A DNA stretch of 64,000 nt from Bacteroidales bacterium (GCA_003150235.1 QAMW01000001.1:8239-72238), one strand, 5' to 3'. Counted from the stretch's first letter, positions 34,901 to 44,845 are shown. Numbers and translations are program-made. Notes: generated from the sequence alone by a model not told the origin.

Positions 34901-35473
34901 TTATTTCTTTTTCGGTGAGAGCATGATAGTCATCCTCTTTCCTTCAAGCACCGGCATCTGTTCCAGTTTCCCTATCTCCTCAAGGTCGTTAGCGAAACGG
35001 AGAAGAAGAACCTCTCCCTGCTCCTTGAAAAGAATTGAACGGCCGCGGAAAAATACGTATGCCTTTACCTTGGCGCCTTCTTTAAGGAAGCCCTGTGCAT
35101 GCTTGAGCTTGAAATTGTAGTCATGGTCGTCAGTCTGAGGTCCGAATCGAATCTCCTTGACCACTACCTTGGTCGACTTAGCCTTCTGTTCCTTCAGGCG
35201 TTTTTTCTGCTGATACAGGAATTTTTGATAGTCGAGTATCTTGCAGACGGGAGGAGCCGCATTGGGAGAAATCTCAATCAAGTCAAGTCCCTGCTCTTCG
35301 GCAAGTCTGAGCGCTTCATGAGTCGAGTAGATGCCTGGCTCTACGTTGTCGCCTACGAGTCTTACCTCGCGGGCACGTATGCGCTCATTTATTGCGTAAG
35401 GATCTTTTTCTTTCTGCGGTCCTCTCCGCACATTGCCGCGTTGCGGCCCCTGATTACCGGGTCTGTTGTCCAT
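34901..35473 (-). CDS. infC: Translation initiation factor IF-3
   Basis: IF-3 keeps ribosomal subunits apart and proofreads the start codon. The 190-residue protein has a Gly/Pro/Arg-rich leader (about 1-25), the N-domain AINERIRAREVRLVGDN ... LDLIEISPNAAPPVCKILDY, a Lys-rich linker (QQKKRLKEQKAKSTK), and the C-domain KEIRFGPQTDDHDYNFKLKH. The start is a plain ATG 9 nt after the thrS stop, not the rare AUU codon used for autoregulation in E. coli. Confidence 0.96.
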   Translation of the reverse strand: MDNRPGNQGPQRGNVRRGPQKEKDPYAINERIRAREVRLVGDNVEPGIYSTHEALRLAEEQGLDLIEISPNAAPPVCKILDYQKFLYQQKKRLKEQKAKSTKVVVKEIRFGPQTDDHDYNFKLKHAQGFLKEGAKVKAYVFFRGRSILFKEQGEVLLLRFANDLEEIGKLEQMPVLEGKRMTIMLSPKKK

Positions 35474-35482
35474 TCAGTAGTG

Positions 35483-37420
35483 TTATTGATTTACCATTTT
35501 GTTGACCTCATCAGTCAAATATTCTGCAAAGGTAGCAATTTTCATCGTACCTTTATCACCTTCGCCCTGTTTTCTTACAGAAACTTCACCGTTTTCCGCT
35601 TCTTTTTCTCCTACGATGAGAAGATAGGGGATGCGCTTAAGCTCATTGTCGCGGATTTTCTTGCCGATTTTCTCGTTTCTGTCATCCACGATTGTGCGTA
35701 CATCGGCGATGTTAAGTTCGCGCGCTACCTTGTGGGCATAGTCGTTGAACTTTTCGCTGATAGGAAGCACTACAGCCTGGTCGGGTACAAGCCAAAGCGG
35801 GAAGCGACCGGCGGTGTGTTCCAGCAACACTGCTACAAAGCGCTCGAGTGAACCGAACGGCGCACGGTGAATCATCACCGGGCGGTGTTTCTGGTTGTCG
35901 GCTCCGGTATATTCCAGCTGGAAGCGTTCAGGCAGGTTGTAGTCTACCTGGATTGTGCCGAGCTGCCAGCGGCGACCGATGGCGTCTTTTACCATGAAGT
36001 CGAGCTTCGGACCGTAGAATGCTGCCTCGCCGAGTTCGGTGCGCGCTTTCAGTCCTTTTTCCTCGCAGGCTTCGATGATTGCCTGTTCGGCAAGATGCCA
36101 GTTTTCGTCAGAGCCTATATATTTTTCTTTATGGTTGGGGTCACGCAGTGAAATCTGTGCCTCGTAGTTGTCAAACTTCAATGCCTTGAAGATATACAGG
36201 ATGATATCCATTACTTTGAGGAACTCGTCTTTTATCTGGTCGGGCGCACAGAAGATGTGGGCATCGTCCTGAGTAAATCCGCGTACACGGGTAAGTCCGT
36301 GAAGCTCACCGCTCTGCTCGTAACGATACACGGTGCCAAACTCGGCAAGACGCATCGGCAGTTCACGGTAAGAACGGGGATATGCCTTGAATATCTCGCA
36401 GTGGTGAGGGCAGTTCATCGGTTTCAGCATGTATTCCTCGCCCTCTTCGGGGGTGTGGATTGGCTGGAACGAGTCTTTGCCGTATTTTGCGTAGTGACCG
36501 GAAGTCACATATAGATTCTTGTTACCGATATGCGGGGTAATTACCTGAAGATAACCGTACTGCTTCTGGATTTTGCGCAGGAACTGCTCAAGACGGTCGC
36601 GGAGAGCGGCGCCTTTCGGAAGCCACAAGGGGAGTCCGGCACCCACGTTTGACGAGAAAGCAAACAGTTCCATCTCTTTTCCGAGTTTGCGGTGGTCGCG
36701 TTTCTTCGCCTCTTCGAGAAGCACAAGATACTCGTCAAGCATCTTTTTCTTCGGGAAAGTGATACCGTAAACGCGTACAAGCTGATTACGCTTTTCATCG
36801 CCACGCCAATATGCGCCTGCAAGAGAGGTGATCTTCACTGCCTTTATCGGGGCGGTGTTGGGTATATGCGGACCGCGGCAAAGGTCGGTGAAATTTCCCT
36901 GGGTATAGGTGGTGATGTGACCGTCTTCAAGCTCGCTGATAAGCTCACACTTGTACTCTTCGTTGCGGTCACCAAACATTTTGAGCGCATCAGCTTTCGA
37001 GATGTCAGCTCTTACGATCGGTTCCTTCTTCTGGGCAAGCTCAAGCATCTTCTTCTCGATGGTGGGGAAGTCTGCGGCAGTGATGGTGTGTCCGTTAGTG
37101 TCGATGTCGTAATAGAAACCGTTCTCGATAGCGGGACCGATACCGAATTTCACACCGGGATAAAGCTCCTGAAGCGCTTCAGCGAGAAGGTGGGCGGAAC
37201 TGTGCCAGAAAGCATGTTTGCCTTCCGGGTCATCCCACTTGAAAAGTTTGATTTCGGCATCTGCGTTTATGGGGCGGCTTATGTCCCAATCCTCACCATT
37301 GACTGTGGCGGCAAGTATATCCTGCGCCATACGGGTGCTTATGCTTTCGGCAATCTGCAGGGGTGTAACGCCCTCTTCGTATTGCCGTGTGCTTTTGTCG
37401 GGAAATGTAATCGTAATCAT
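35483..37420 (-). CDS. thrS: Threonine-tRNA ligase
   Basis: ThrS charges tRNA-Thr and edits mischarged serine. The 645-residue protein has an N-terminal TGS domain (ITITFPDKSTRQYEEGVTPL), an editing domain with HSSAHLLAEALQELYPG and the late LCRGPHI motif, the class II core with zinc ligand Cys in MLKPMNCPHHCEIFK and the TRVRGFTQDDAHIFC motif 2 region, and the C-terminal anticodon domain from about 545. It leads thrS-infC-rpmI-rplT. A good promoter lies 63-93 nt upstream. No T-box is visible. Confidence 0.96.
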   Translation of the reverse strand: MITITFPDKSTRQYEEGVTPLQIAESISTRMAQDILAATVNGEDWDISRPINADAEIKLFKWDDPEGKHAFWHSSAHLLAEALQELYPGVKFGIGPAIENGFYYDIDTNGHTITAADFPTIEKKMLELAQKKEPIVRADISKADALKMFGDRNEEYKCELISELEDGHITTYTQGNFTDLCRGPHIPNTAPIKAVKITSLAGAYWRGDEKRNQLVRVYGITFPKKKMLDEYLVLLEEAKKRDHRKLGKEMELFAFSSNVGAGLPLWLPKGAALRDRLEQFLRKIQKQYGYLQVITPHIGNKNLYVTSGHYAKYGKDSFQPIHTPEEGEEYMLKPMNCPHHCEIFKAYPRSYRELPMRLAEFGTVYRYEQSGELHGLTRVRGFTQDDAHIFCAPDQIKDEFLKVMDIILYIFKALKFDNYEAQISLRDPNHKEKYIGSDENWHLAEQAIIEACEEKGLKARTELGEAAFYGPKLDFMVKDAIGRRWQLGTIQVDYNLPERFQLEYTGADNQKHRPVMIHRAPFGSLERFVAVLLEHTAGRFPLWLVPDQAVVLPISEKFNDYAHKVARELNIADVRTIVDDRNEKIGKKIRDNELKRIPYLLIVGEKEAENGEVSVRKQGEGDKGTMKIATFAEYLTDEVNKMVNQ

Positions 37421-37482
37421 TTTATATTATTTTAGGCATTTGCTGATAAGGCGCAATTCTCCCTATCGGGCAAAAACGACTG

Positions 37483-37513
37483 CAAATTTACGCAAATATT
37501 TCAAAATCACAAA
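37483..37513 (-). promoter_or_regulatory. Promoter of thrS-infC-rpmI-rplT
   Basis: On the minus strand TTTG (37510-37513), 19 nt, then TAAATTTG (37483-37490): a full match to the Bacteroidota consensus. Confidence 0.75.
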
Positions 37514-37558
37514 TAAAAACATCAAAACGCCTGATGTGAATAAATGTTAATCAATCTA

Positions 37559-38965
37559 TCAGCCGAGGTCTAATCTGCGCCTCTCCGTCTCAATCGTTTT
37601 CTTTATGTTTGATCCGAGATACTTACCCTTGAAAGTGCGGTGCCATGTCGCGCCGCATTCGGAACACTTGAAATTGTGAACGTCGCGTTGGTAAAAATCC
37701 GCACGTTTTGTGTGGGTATGTTTCTTCTCGATATTGTCGCCGTCGATATTGATTTCATCGTCATGACTTTGGCTGTTATCGGTGGTTATACCGCCGAAAG
37801 TGATGCCGTCAAGGGAGGTGCCGTCGACAGCATGACATTCCGGACACTTGAATGCCTGGTCGTAGAATAGCCCGGCGCCGTAGACACATGCGAGTACAAT
37901 TACTAAAATCGGACCGAATATCGACAGGTATGTCATCGACAAAGCACCAAGAGGGAATGCAGCAGCTACAAGATTGATAAACAGCAGCGCTGTCGTGCCC
38001 CAGCGCCCTATGGCGCGGTCATATATGAGCATATTGTTTACTCGCGGGAGCGCGAAAAAGAATATCCATACTGTCACCGCGATATTTACCGGCACTGCGA
38101 TGATGGCAAATATCGGATTTATAAGGACAGGAGTTGTCACGGCATTGGGAAGTGTGTAAAAGGCTATTGCCGAGGCTATCCACACAAGCGGGCTGTAACG
38201 GTTGTAGCGTTCTCCGAAGCCGGTGAATCCTTTATGCCATCTGCGGTATTTGCGCCATACATAGATGCCGGTGACGATGGCGAAGATTACGGATAGCATC
38301 GCGAATATATAAGCTAATGACGTGCCGACTTTTTCCACGCCACGATTGATACGCTCCTGTACCGACATGCGTGCCTCTTCCGGCTGAGTGCCTGAGTCAC
38401 GTATCTGTTGGAAATGTGCAATCTCGGCTGCCGTTTTATCCGTTTCATTTCCGACATATTCGATATGACGTTCAACCCATTCCTCACGATTGAAAAATTC
38501 GTGAGTATAAGCTTTCAGCCAGTTGCCGTATTTATCGGTCTTGTCCTCACTGTAAGGATAGTGGAACTTTTCAAATCCATCGAGGAATATCCGCTCAATC
38601 TGCGGATAATATATTTTCTCGCCGGAGTAGTCGGCTTGTACAGTGTCAGTATCGGTACGCATCGGAAGCCATTTGCCTGACCCGTATTCTTTCGGTTCGT
38701 ATGTCATTTCAGTCGACCAGGCGAGACATGCCGAGTCCGGTGCCCACCATGCAGTAAGAATCCTTGTTTGGGGATGGCTTTTACGGGTGTCTGCTTTGTA
38801 TTTGCGCACGATGGTTATTTTTGCTACTTGTGGACTTTCCGGTGTCACTGACCAGAAATCTACCGGCGGAGCGGCATGGAGTGCCATGAATGTGGCACAC
38901 ATTGACAGAATCAGAATTGCGCACCTTGCTGAAATGTTGGTTCGGAGAGTCATTTTTTGTGTCAT
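37559..38965 (-). CDS. Membrane protein with split zinc-ribbon C-terminus, unknown function
   Basis: A 468-residue protein not recognised as a named family. An N-terminal signal or anchor segment (ILILSMCATFMALHA) precedes an extracytoplasmic domain of about 180 residues. Then come roughly five hydrophobic segments: IFAMLSVIFAIVTGIYVW; WIASAIAFYTL; IFAIIAVPVNIAVTVWIFFF; TALLFINLVAAAFPLGAL; and FGPILVIVLACVYGAGLFY. Two CxxC pairs in the cytoplasmic tail, CPECHA and CSECGATWH, about 60 residues apart could bind one zinc ion. It lies 38 nt downstream of a glycosyltransferase gene and may share its transcript. Confidence 0.6.
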   Translation of the reverse strand: MTQKMTLRTNISARCAILILSMCATFMALHAAPPVDFWSVTPESPQVAKITIVRKYKADTRKSHPQTRILTAWWAPDSACLAWSTEMTYEPKEYGSGKWLPMRTDTDTVQADYSGEKIYYPQIERIFLDGFEKFHYPYSEDKTDKYGNWLKAYTHEFFNREEWVERHIEYVGNETDKTAAEIAHFQQIRDSGTQPEEARMSVQERINRGVEKVGTSLAYIFAMLSVIFAIVTGIYVWRKYRRWHKGFTGFGERYNRYSPLVWIASAIAFYTLPNAVTTPVLINPIFAIIAVPVNIAVTVWIFFFALPRVNNMLIYDRAIGRWGTTALLFINLVAAAFPLGALSMTYLSIFGPILVIVLACVYGAGLFYDQAFKCPECHAVDGTSLDGITFGGITTDNSQSHDDEINIDGDNIEKKHTHTKRADFYQRDVHNFKCSECGATWHRTFKGKYLGSNIKKTIETERRRLDLG

Positions 38966-39003
38966 GGTCGGTCTATTACTATTATATATTAGATGTGTAA
39001 AAT

Positions 39004-40005
39004 TTATTTTGTTTTCAATGCGGAGAAGGTGGCTTTACGCCGCAGATAGTAGGCTGAAATGATGTTGGGTGTTGAGGGCAGGAGGTTTGTATCGGGATGT
39101 TCGGTATATCGTCGAGCCATCTTCCTGAAATCCCGGTGGGCGCGGATTACGGCGGCTGCATTTTTGAAGTCGAATGAGGCTACAAACTTACCCCAGGCGG
39201 CGGTGTCATATAGTCGGCGTATAAACAGGCGACGCTTGCGGCATGAGTCAGGCAGGTTTTTGTGAAGCAGCAGAAGGTTATTGCGGAAATTCAGGTAGGT
39301 CTTGCGCGGATTGGATGCGGGAAGGGTGCCGCCGCCAAGATGATAGATTACGCTCTGCGGTACTGCCTCGATTTTGTAGCCGGCGAGTTTTATGCGCCAG
39401 CATAGGTCTATTTCTTCCATGTGGGCGAAAAAGTCGGCGTCAAGTCCCCAGACGGTCTCATAAATCGCAGTTCTTACCATAAGCGCGGCACCGGATGCCC
39501 AGAATATCTCGGCTACATCATCATATTGACCTTCATCGGTTTCCACCGTATCAAATATCCTGCCACGGCAATAAGGGTAGCCGTTGCAGTCCAGATAGCC
39601 CCCTGCCGCTCCGGCATATTCAAATTGTTCGGTGTGGTCCACTGCGCGTATCTTGGGTTGCACCGCTCCTGTCGCTGGATGTGATTCCATGTAGTCGTAG
39701 AGAGTGTTTATCCATCCGGCGGTTGTCGCTACATCGCTGTTGAGTAACACCGTATAGTGGTAGCGTGTCATGGCAATCGCACGGTTGTAGCCTTCGGCAA
39801 ACCCGTAATTCCTGTCAAGTCTCACTACCTTTACATCGGGAAACCTTTCGGCAAGCAGCTGCAGGGAATTGTCGGTGCTGCCGTTGTCGGCTACGATGAC
39901 ATCGGCTATATCCGGGTCGGTTGTCTTCACGACCTCCGGCAAGAATCGCGAAAGCATCTTCTCGCCGTTCCAGTTGAGTATGATTACCGCTACAGGTTTA
40001 TCCAT
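39004..40005 (-). CDS. Family 2 glycosyltransferase
   Basis: A 333-residue GT-A-fold transferase resembling rhamnosyltransferase-like GT2 enzymes of cell-surface polysaccharide synthesis. It starts KPVAVIILNWNGEKMLSRFL; the metal-binding stretch is YTVLLNSDVATTAGWI, and the acceptor-side motif is AHMEEIDLCWRIKLAGY. No membrane segment is obvious, so it is probably cytoplasmic. It overlaps the acyltransferase gene upstream by 8 nt, which in turn overlaps mtaB, forming a compact mtaB-acyltransferase-GT2 run. The sugar donor is unknown. Confidence 0.88.
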   Translation of the reverse strand: MDKPVAVIILNWNGEKMLSRFLPEVVKTTDPDIADVIVADNGSTDNSLQLLAERFPDVKVVRLDRNYGFAEGYNRAIAMTRYHYTVLLNSDVATTAGWINTLYDYMESHPATGAVQPKIRAVDHTEQFEYAGAAGGYLDCNGYPYCRGRIFDTVETDEGQYDDVAEIFWASGAALMVRTAIYETVWGLDADFFAHMEEIDLCWRIKLAGYKIEAVPQSVIYHLGGGTLPASNPRKTYLNFRNNLLLLHKNLPDSCRKRRLFIRRLYDTAAWGKFVASFDFKNAAAVIRAHRDFRKMARRYTEHPDTNLLPSTPNIISAYYLRRKATFSALKTK

Positions 40006-40930
40006 TGTGTCTTGTTTCAGCGGGATTATTATCGGAATAGTTCACTTTGTTTTTCCAGCGGCGGTGGCTCCATAGCCATATCGAGGGCTGCCGGAGGATA
40101 GTGGTCTCAAGCATACGCGTGTATGTGTCGGTTATCGCAAACTGCGGCAGCGATGCTGCATTGTCAGTGATAAGACGTGCGGTTATGCGGTAATGTCCGC
40201 GGCTCAGTTTCTCCATGTCCCAGTATATAGCCACGAGGTCGAGCTTTCGCACGATGGTCTCTGTCCCGGTGATAATCGCGGTGGGATGATTGAGGAACTT
40301 GAGCACATGCACCGTGTCGTTGTGACTTGGCTTCTGGTCGCTCATGAAACCGGTGATAGACAACTTGCCGTCGCGGCGCAGGCGCAGCAGGTCGCGGAAC
40401 ACAAGTCGTTTGTCGTAGGACACGGAGCCGAAGCGGCTGCGCAGTTTCAGGAAATACGCGTCAAACCAATGGTTAGTGAGCGGGCGGTACACTTGGGCAA
40501 AAACTGTCTCCTCCGATGGCTTGTGACGGGTCCAGAGTGTAATCGAGGGTGCCCACTCCCAGTTGCCGCAATGTGAAAAATACATGGCGAGCGATCTTCC
40601 TTCATCAAAATAGCGGTCAATCATCTCTGTGCCGACAAATTCCATGCGGTGTCGCATCTCTTCGTCGGTGATATGCGCGAGCTTGATGGTCTCCACAAAA
40701 TAGTCGGTGAAATGGCGGTAAAACTGTCTGATGACTTTCTTCTGCTCTTTTTCCTGCATCTCAGGAAACGAGGAAGCGATATTCTCTTTCACCACGTCAC
40801 GGCGGTAACGTGCGATGTAGTACACGATTACAAACAGCACGTCGCTGATTATGTAAAGAATCCGGAAAGGCAGATGTGCCATCCCGTTAAGTATCCATCC
40901 GAGCGTGGTATAGTACCAGGGGTATTTCAT
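39998..40930 (-). CDS. Lipid A biosynthesis acyltransferase (LpxL/HtrB family)
   Basis: A 310-residue inner-membrane acyltransferase that adds a secondary acyl chain to lipid A or a related lipid. An N-terminal hydrophobic helix (LYIISDVLFVIVYYIARY) is followed by the catalytic HX4E motif in YFSHCGNWEWAPS and the downstream VYRPLTNHWFDAYFLKLR and GFMSDQKPS stretches. It overlaps mtaB by 4 nt and GT2 by 8 nt. The neighbouring glycosyltransferase suggests envelope synthesis. Confidence 0.88.
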   Translation of the reverse strand: MKYPWYYTTLGWILNGMAHLPFRILYIISDVLFVIVYYIARYRRDVVKENIASSFPEMQEKEQKKVIRQFYRHFTDYFVETIKLAHITDEEMRHRMEFVGTEMIDRYFDEGRSLAMYFSHCGNWEWAPSITLWTRHKPSEETVFAQVYRPLTNHWFDAYFLKLRSRFGSVSYDKRLVFRDLLRLRRDGKLSITGFMSDQKPSHNDTVHVLKFLNHPTAIITGTETIVRKLDLVAIYWDMEKLSRGHYRITARLITDNAASLPQFAITDTYTRMLETTILRQPSIWLWSHRRWKNKVNYSDNNPAETRHNG

Positions 40931-42246
40931 AGTGCAATCTCTCCTTTTACATATTCTCCCGACGGGTCAGCATCGCCAAGTCTTACCGGCACGATTTTAC
41001 CTGCAAGCGAGATGTCGGCGCTGACTTCAACCTTTATATAATTGTCGGTAAATCCGTTCATCGGTTTTTTCCCGTGGGGATGTTCCAGAAGAACCGGTCG
41101 CGTGGTGCCCGTGAATCTTGCGGTGAAATCAGCGAGCTTCTGTTCCGATACTGCTATCATCACATTGGTTCGGCGGTGCTTTTCCTGTTGGCTCACTACA
41201 TGCTCTATCCCGAGTGCGCGCGTGTTAGGGCGCTCGGAATAGGGGAACACATGCAGGCGCGATATGTCGAGCGACTCCACAAAACGGCGTGAGGCATCAA
41301 ACAGTTCGGCGGTTTCGCCCCTGGCGCCCGCAATGAGGTCAACACCTATGAACGCATGAGGCATCACGGAGCGGATATGTTCGATGCGGCTCCGGAACAG
41401 CGATGTGTCATAATGGCGTCGCATGAGGCTTAGCACCTCGTCGCTTCCCGCCTGGAGCGGTATGTGGAAATGGGGCATGAAGCGCTTCGACCGTGCCACC
41501 CATTCGATTATATCTTCAGTGAGCAGGTTTGGCTCGATTGACGATATGCGGTAACGCTCTATGCCGTCAACTTCATCGAGCGCTTTTATGAGGTCGTGGA
41601 AGGTGTCGCGGCGTCCTTTTCCGAAGTCGCCGATGTTGACTCCTGTCAGTACAATCTCTTTTCCTCCTTCAGCGGCGACAGCCGCAGCCTGTCCGACAAG
41701 CTCCTCGATTGTCCCCGAACGGCTTCTGCCACGTGCCATAGGGATGGTGCAATAGGTACACCAATAATCGCAGCCATCCTGCACCTTGAGGAAATAGCGT
41801 GTGCGGTCACCGCGTGAGCACGACGGGTCAAAGCTCGTGATGTCACGCGTCGGGGTGATGAATGTGGCATTTTCCTTGTTCTCTCGCCATTTGCGCAGAT
41901 ATTCCGGCAATGCAAGTTTACGGTCGGAGCCTGCCACGATTGCCACGCCGGGTATGGTGGCTATTTCTTCACTTTTCAACTGCGCGTAGCAGCCGGTCAC
42001 AACTATTGCCGCGTCGGGATACGCCCGGTGGAACCGGTGGATCGCCTGACGGCATTTCTTGTCGGCGATTTCAGTGACGCTGCATGTGTTAATGACGACA
42101 AAATCGGGAGTCTCGCCTGTCTGGACACGGCGTATGCCATGCTCTGCGAATAGTCGTGCCACTGTGGAGGTCTCCGCGAAGTTGAGCTTGCACCCGAATG
42201 TGTGAAACAGCGCGGTGCCGTTGCCAAATGTCGTATTGTCAATCAT
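40927..42246 (-). CDS. mtaB: tRNA (N6-threonylcarbamoyladenosine-37) C2-methylthiotransferase
   Basis: MtaB adds a methylthio group to t6A37 of tRNAs reading ANN codons. The 439-residue protein has the three methylthiotransferase parts: N-terminal UPF0004 domain (TFGCKLNFAETSTVARLF, conserved Cys residues), radical-SAM core with the CxxxCxxC cluster in DGCDYWCTYCTIPMARGRSR, and a C-terminal TRAM domain (about 375-439). It heads the run with the acyltransferase and GT2. Confidence 0.92.
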   Translation of the reverse strand: MIDNTTFGNGTALFHTFGCKLNFAETSTVARLFAEHGIRRVQTGETPDFVVINTCSVTEIADKKCRQAIHRFHRAYPDAAIVVTGCYAQLKSEEIATIPGVAIVAGSDRKLALPEYLRKWRENKENATFITPTRDITSFDPSCSRGDRTRYFLKVQDGCDYWCTYCTIPMARGRSRSGTIEELVGQAAAVAAEGGKEIVLTGVNIGDFGKGRRDTFHDLIKALDEVDGIERYRISSIEPNLLTEDIIEWVARSKRFMPHFHIPLQAGSDEVLSLMRRHYDTSLFRSRIEHIRSVMPHAFIGVDLIAGARGETAELFDASRRFVESLDISRLHVFPYSERPNTRALGIEHVVSQQEKHRRTNVMIAVSEQKLADFTARFTGTTRPVLLEHPHGKKPMNGFTDNYIKVEVSADISLAGKIVPVRLGDADPSGEYVKGEIAL

Positions 42247-42320
42247 ACTGCAAAATTACTACAATATAATGTATTATTGTAAAAGAAGAGGATATTTTCT
42301 CGCGTTTGCAAATAAATGCG

Positions 42321-42328
42321 TACATTTG
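42321..42328 (+). promoter_or_regulatory. Putative -7 element for the acyl-CoA ligase gene
   Basis: TACATTTG, about 50 nt before the ATG, with a TTTG only 12 nt upstream. Confidence 0.4.
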
Positions 42329-42377
42329 TGCATTCCGTTTCAAACTATTTCGCCCGGCGATTGTAATAATTTAAATT

Positions 42378-44048
42378 ATGAATATTCCCGAACATCTCAA
42401 CGATATATATGCTGCCGGATTCCGTGACAACTGGTCGCTTCCGGCAATTACCGACTATACTACCGGCAAGACATTTACTTATGGTGCGCTTTCTTATGAA
42501 ATCGCCAGGATTCACATGACCTTTGAACTTAGCGGGCTGAAGCGCGGTGACAAGGTGGCGCTCATAGGGAAAAATTCTCCCGGCTGGATTCTCGTGTTCA
42601 TGGCTACCGTGACTTACGGGGCAACGATTGTGCCAATTTTGCAGGAGTTCAATCCTACCGATGCCCAGCATATCATAAATCATTCCGAGAGTGTGATGCT
42701 ATTTGTCGATGACAATATCTGGGAATCGTTTGAACTGGAAAAGATGCCTCGCCTGCGTGGAGTCATCTCTCTTAACAGTGGCAAAATGCTTGCTGAGGAT
42801 CCGAGCAACGGGGGTGTGCTCACCAATGTCACGAAAAATATCAACCGCCGTTTCCGCCGCAAATATAAGGGCGAGTTTGTGCCTGAGTATGTTCGTTACG
42901 TGACTCCCGACGATGATGCCGTGGCGGTACTTAACTATACTTCCGGCACTACAGGCTTTTCAAAGGGTGTGATGCTTACCTACCGCAACCTGTGGGGAAA
43001 TGTGAGCTTCGGCATATCCTCGCGTCTGCATTACCAGGGGTCGCGATGCCTGTCGTTCCTTCCGCTTGCCCATGCCTACGGCTGCGCATTTGACATGCTT
43101 GTGCCGCTTGCTGTCGGCACACATATCACCGTGTTCGGCAAACTCCCCACACCTAATCTTCTCCTTAAGGCTCTTTCACAGGTAAAACCTAATCTTGTGA
43201 TATGTGTGCCTCTTATACTTGAGAAGATATACCGCAAGCAGATACTTCCCATGCTCACAAAGAAGGGTGTCAGATGGGCGCTTCAGGTGCCGGGTGTTGA
43301 CAAGGCGTTTTACGCAATCATACGCCGCAAGCTTGTTGAGGCTTTCGGCGGTGAGTTTGAGGAAGTGATTGTAGGAGGTGCGCCGCTCAACCATGAGGTA
43401 GAGGAGTTTCTACACCGCATAAAGTTTCCCTTCACCGTGGGTTACGGTATGACGGAGTGCGGCCCTCTCATCAGTTATACACCTTGGCGGCAGTTTGTCG
43501 TAGGGTCGTCGGGAAGGACTTTGCCTCATATCATGCACAGCAAGATATTAAGTGATGATCCTGTCAACATCCCGGGTGAGATATGTGTGCGCGGAGTCAA
43601 TGTCATGAAAGGCTACTACAAGAATATCGCCGCTACGGAAGCCGTGTTAGACCCGGAAGGATGGCTTCACACCGGTGACATGGGTACACGCTCCGATGAC
43701 GGTACAATATTTATAAAAGGCAGGTACAAGACCATGATTCTGTCGTCAAACGGTCAGAATATCTATCCCGAGGAGATTGAGGCGAAGCTTAACAATATGC
43801 CATACGTCGCCGAGAGTCTTGTCGTGGAGCGTAACAATCGTCTCGTGGCGCTCGTATATCCCGATTATGAGGCTATGGATAAATTCGGCATAACCAATGA
43901 GCAGCTTCCCGAGGAGATGGACCGCATACTCGCCGACCTTAACAAACTCGTGGCACCATACGAGCGCGTCGACCGCATACAGCTGATTGCCAACGAATTT
44001 GAAAAGACTCCGAAACGCTCTATAAAGCGTTACCTCTACAACGCATAG
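42378..44048 (+). CDS. AMP-binding long-chain acyl-CoA ligase
   Basis: A 556-residue ANL-superfamily enzyme that activates a fatty acid with ATP and CoA. The P-loop is NYTSGTTGFSKGVML, the adenine motif is TVGYGMTECGPLIS, the hinge is GRYKTMILSSNGQNIYPEEI, and the catalytic Lys is in EFEKTPKRSIKRYLY near the end. Full length fits bacterial long-chain fatty acid CoA ligases. It stands alone and converges on the beta-barrel gene 5 nt away with no terminator between. Confidence 0.88.
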   Translation: MNIPEHLNDIYAAGFRDNWSLPAITDYTTGKTFTYGALSYEIARIHMTFELSGLKRGDKVALIGKNSPGWILVFMATVTYGATIVPILQEFNPTDAQHIINHSESVMLFVDDNIWESFELEKMPRLRGVISLNSGKMLAEDPSNGGVLTNVTKNINRRFRRKYKGEFVPEYVRYVTPDDDAVAVLNYTSGTTGFSKGVMLTYRNLWGNVSFGISSRLHYQGSRCLSFLPLAHAYGCAFDMLVPLAVGTHITVFGKLPTPNLLLKALSQVKPNLVICVPLILEKIYRKQILPMLTKKGVRWALQVPGVDKAFYAIIRRKLVEAFGGEFEEVIVGGAPLNHEVEEFLHRIKFPFTVGYGMTECGPLISYTPWRQFVVGSSGRTLPHIMHSKILSDDPVNIPGEICVRGVNVMKGYYKNIAATEAVLDPEGWLHTGDMGTRSDDGTIFIKGRYKTMILSSNGQNIYPEEIEAKLNNMPYVAESLVVERNNRLVALVYPDYEAMDKFGITNEQLPEEMDRILADLNKLVAPYERVDRIQLIANEFEKTPKRSIKRYLYNA

Positions 44049-44053
44049 ACTGA

Positions 44054-44833
44054 TTAGAACACGTATCCGAATCCGAAATTGAGATATATCGGATATAGAT
44101 TGAAAGTCACGGTTTTGAACGATGAATTGAATATGTCGTTCAGTCCCCATGTGAGATTTGCGTTTACGACCAGATGTCTCAGCGCGAGCCATGAGCCTCC
44201 CGCCTGGAGTCCCCATTGAAAGAGACGTATATCATCGGAAAAATCGTAGGTAGCGTAGGCATCCCCTTCAAATGTCACTTTGTTGCCGGTCGGTCCTCCC
44301 TCCCTTAGATAGCCGTCATGGACCTCTCCGTTAAAGTCGTTGTTGAGTGCAAGAGCCAGGTAGGGACCGAAATTTACCTTCCAGCGATTGTTAATTTTGA
44401 AATTTGCCATTATCGGGAACGCAATCTGCTTGGAGTGATATACGGTGCGTACTTTCCCGGTCCAGTTGCCGCTCACGCTGTTTCCGTCCATCACGATTTC
44501 CATTCCATAGTTTTTGACTGTGGCGCGTGTCTTCATTCCTTTCTCCTCAAGCCGCAGACCGACCGATACGCCCCATCTCCGCGACGGGGTGAGCCATTTG
44601 GTTATCGTAGTGCCTATCTGCAGGTTAAGGTTTGGATTGTATCCGTCGATATGGCGTATCTCGGCAGGAAGGGGTATGGGCGATGCACCGCCGATATTGA
44701 CTGCCGCATAGACTTCATATTCAAATCCAAGGTGTGACGACCATTGAAGGCTCTTGGGCTCATCGCTTTGAGCCTTTAATATCATGGATGTGAGCAATGC
44801 ACATAGCAAAAGGCTGTATCTCTGGAGTTTCAT
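44054..44833 (-). CDS. Predicted outer-membrane beta-barrel protein
   Basis: A 259-residue exported protein with a signal peptide (LLLCALLTSMILKAQ) and alternating hydrophobic strands ending in an aromatic residue (IYLNFGFGYVF at the C-terminus), typical of porin-like Bacteroidota proteins such as the PorT group. Motifs include LNLQIGTTITKWLTPSRRWG and NFGPYLALALNND. It lies 12 nt after a PCMD lipoprotein gene, so the two probably act together at the outer membrane. Function unknown. Confidence 0.65.
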   Translation of the reverse strand: MKLQRYSLLLCALLTSMILKAQSDEPKSLQWSSHLGFEYEVYAAVNIGGASPIPLPAEIRHIDGYNPNLNLQIGTTITKWLTPSRRWGVSVGLRLEEKGMKTRATVKNYGMEIVMDGNSVSGNWTGKVRTVYHSKQIAFPIMANFKINNRWKVNFGPYLALALNNDFNGEVHDGYLREGGPTGNKVTFEGDAYATYDFSDDIRLFQWGLQAGGSWLALRHLVVNANLTWGLNDIFNSSFKTVTFNLYPIYLNFGFGYVF

Positions 44834-44845
44834 TAATCGGTAAAA

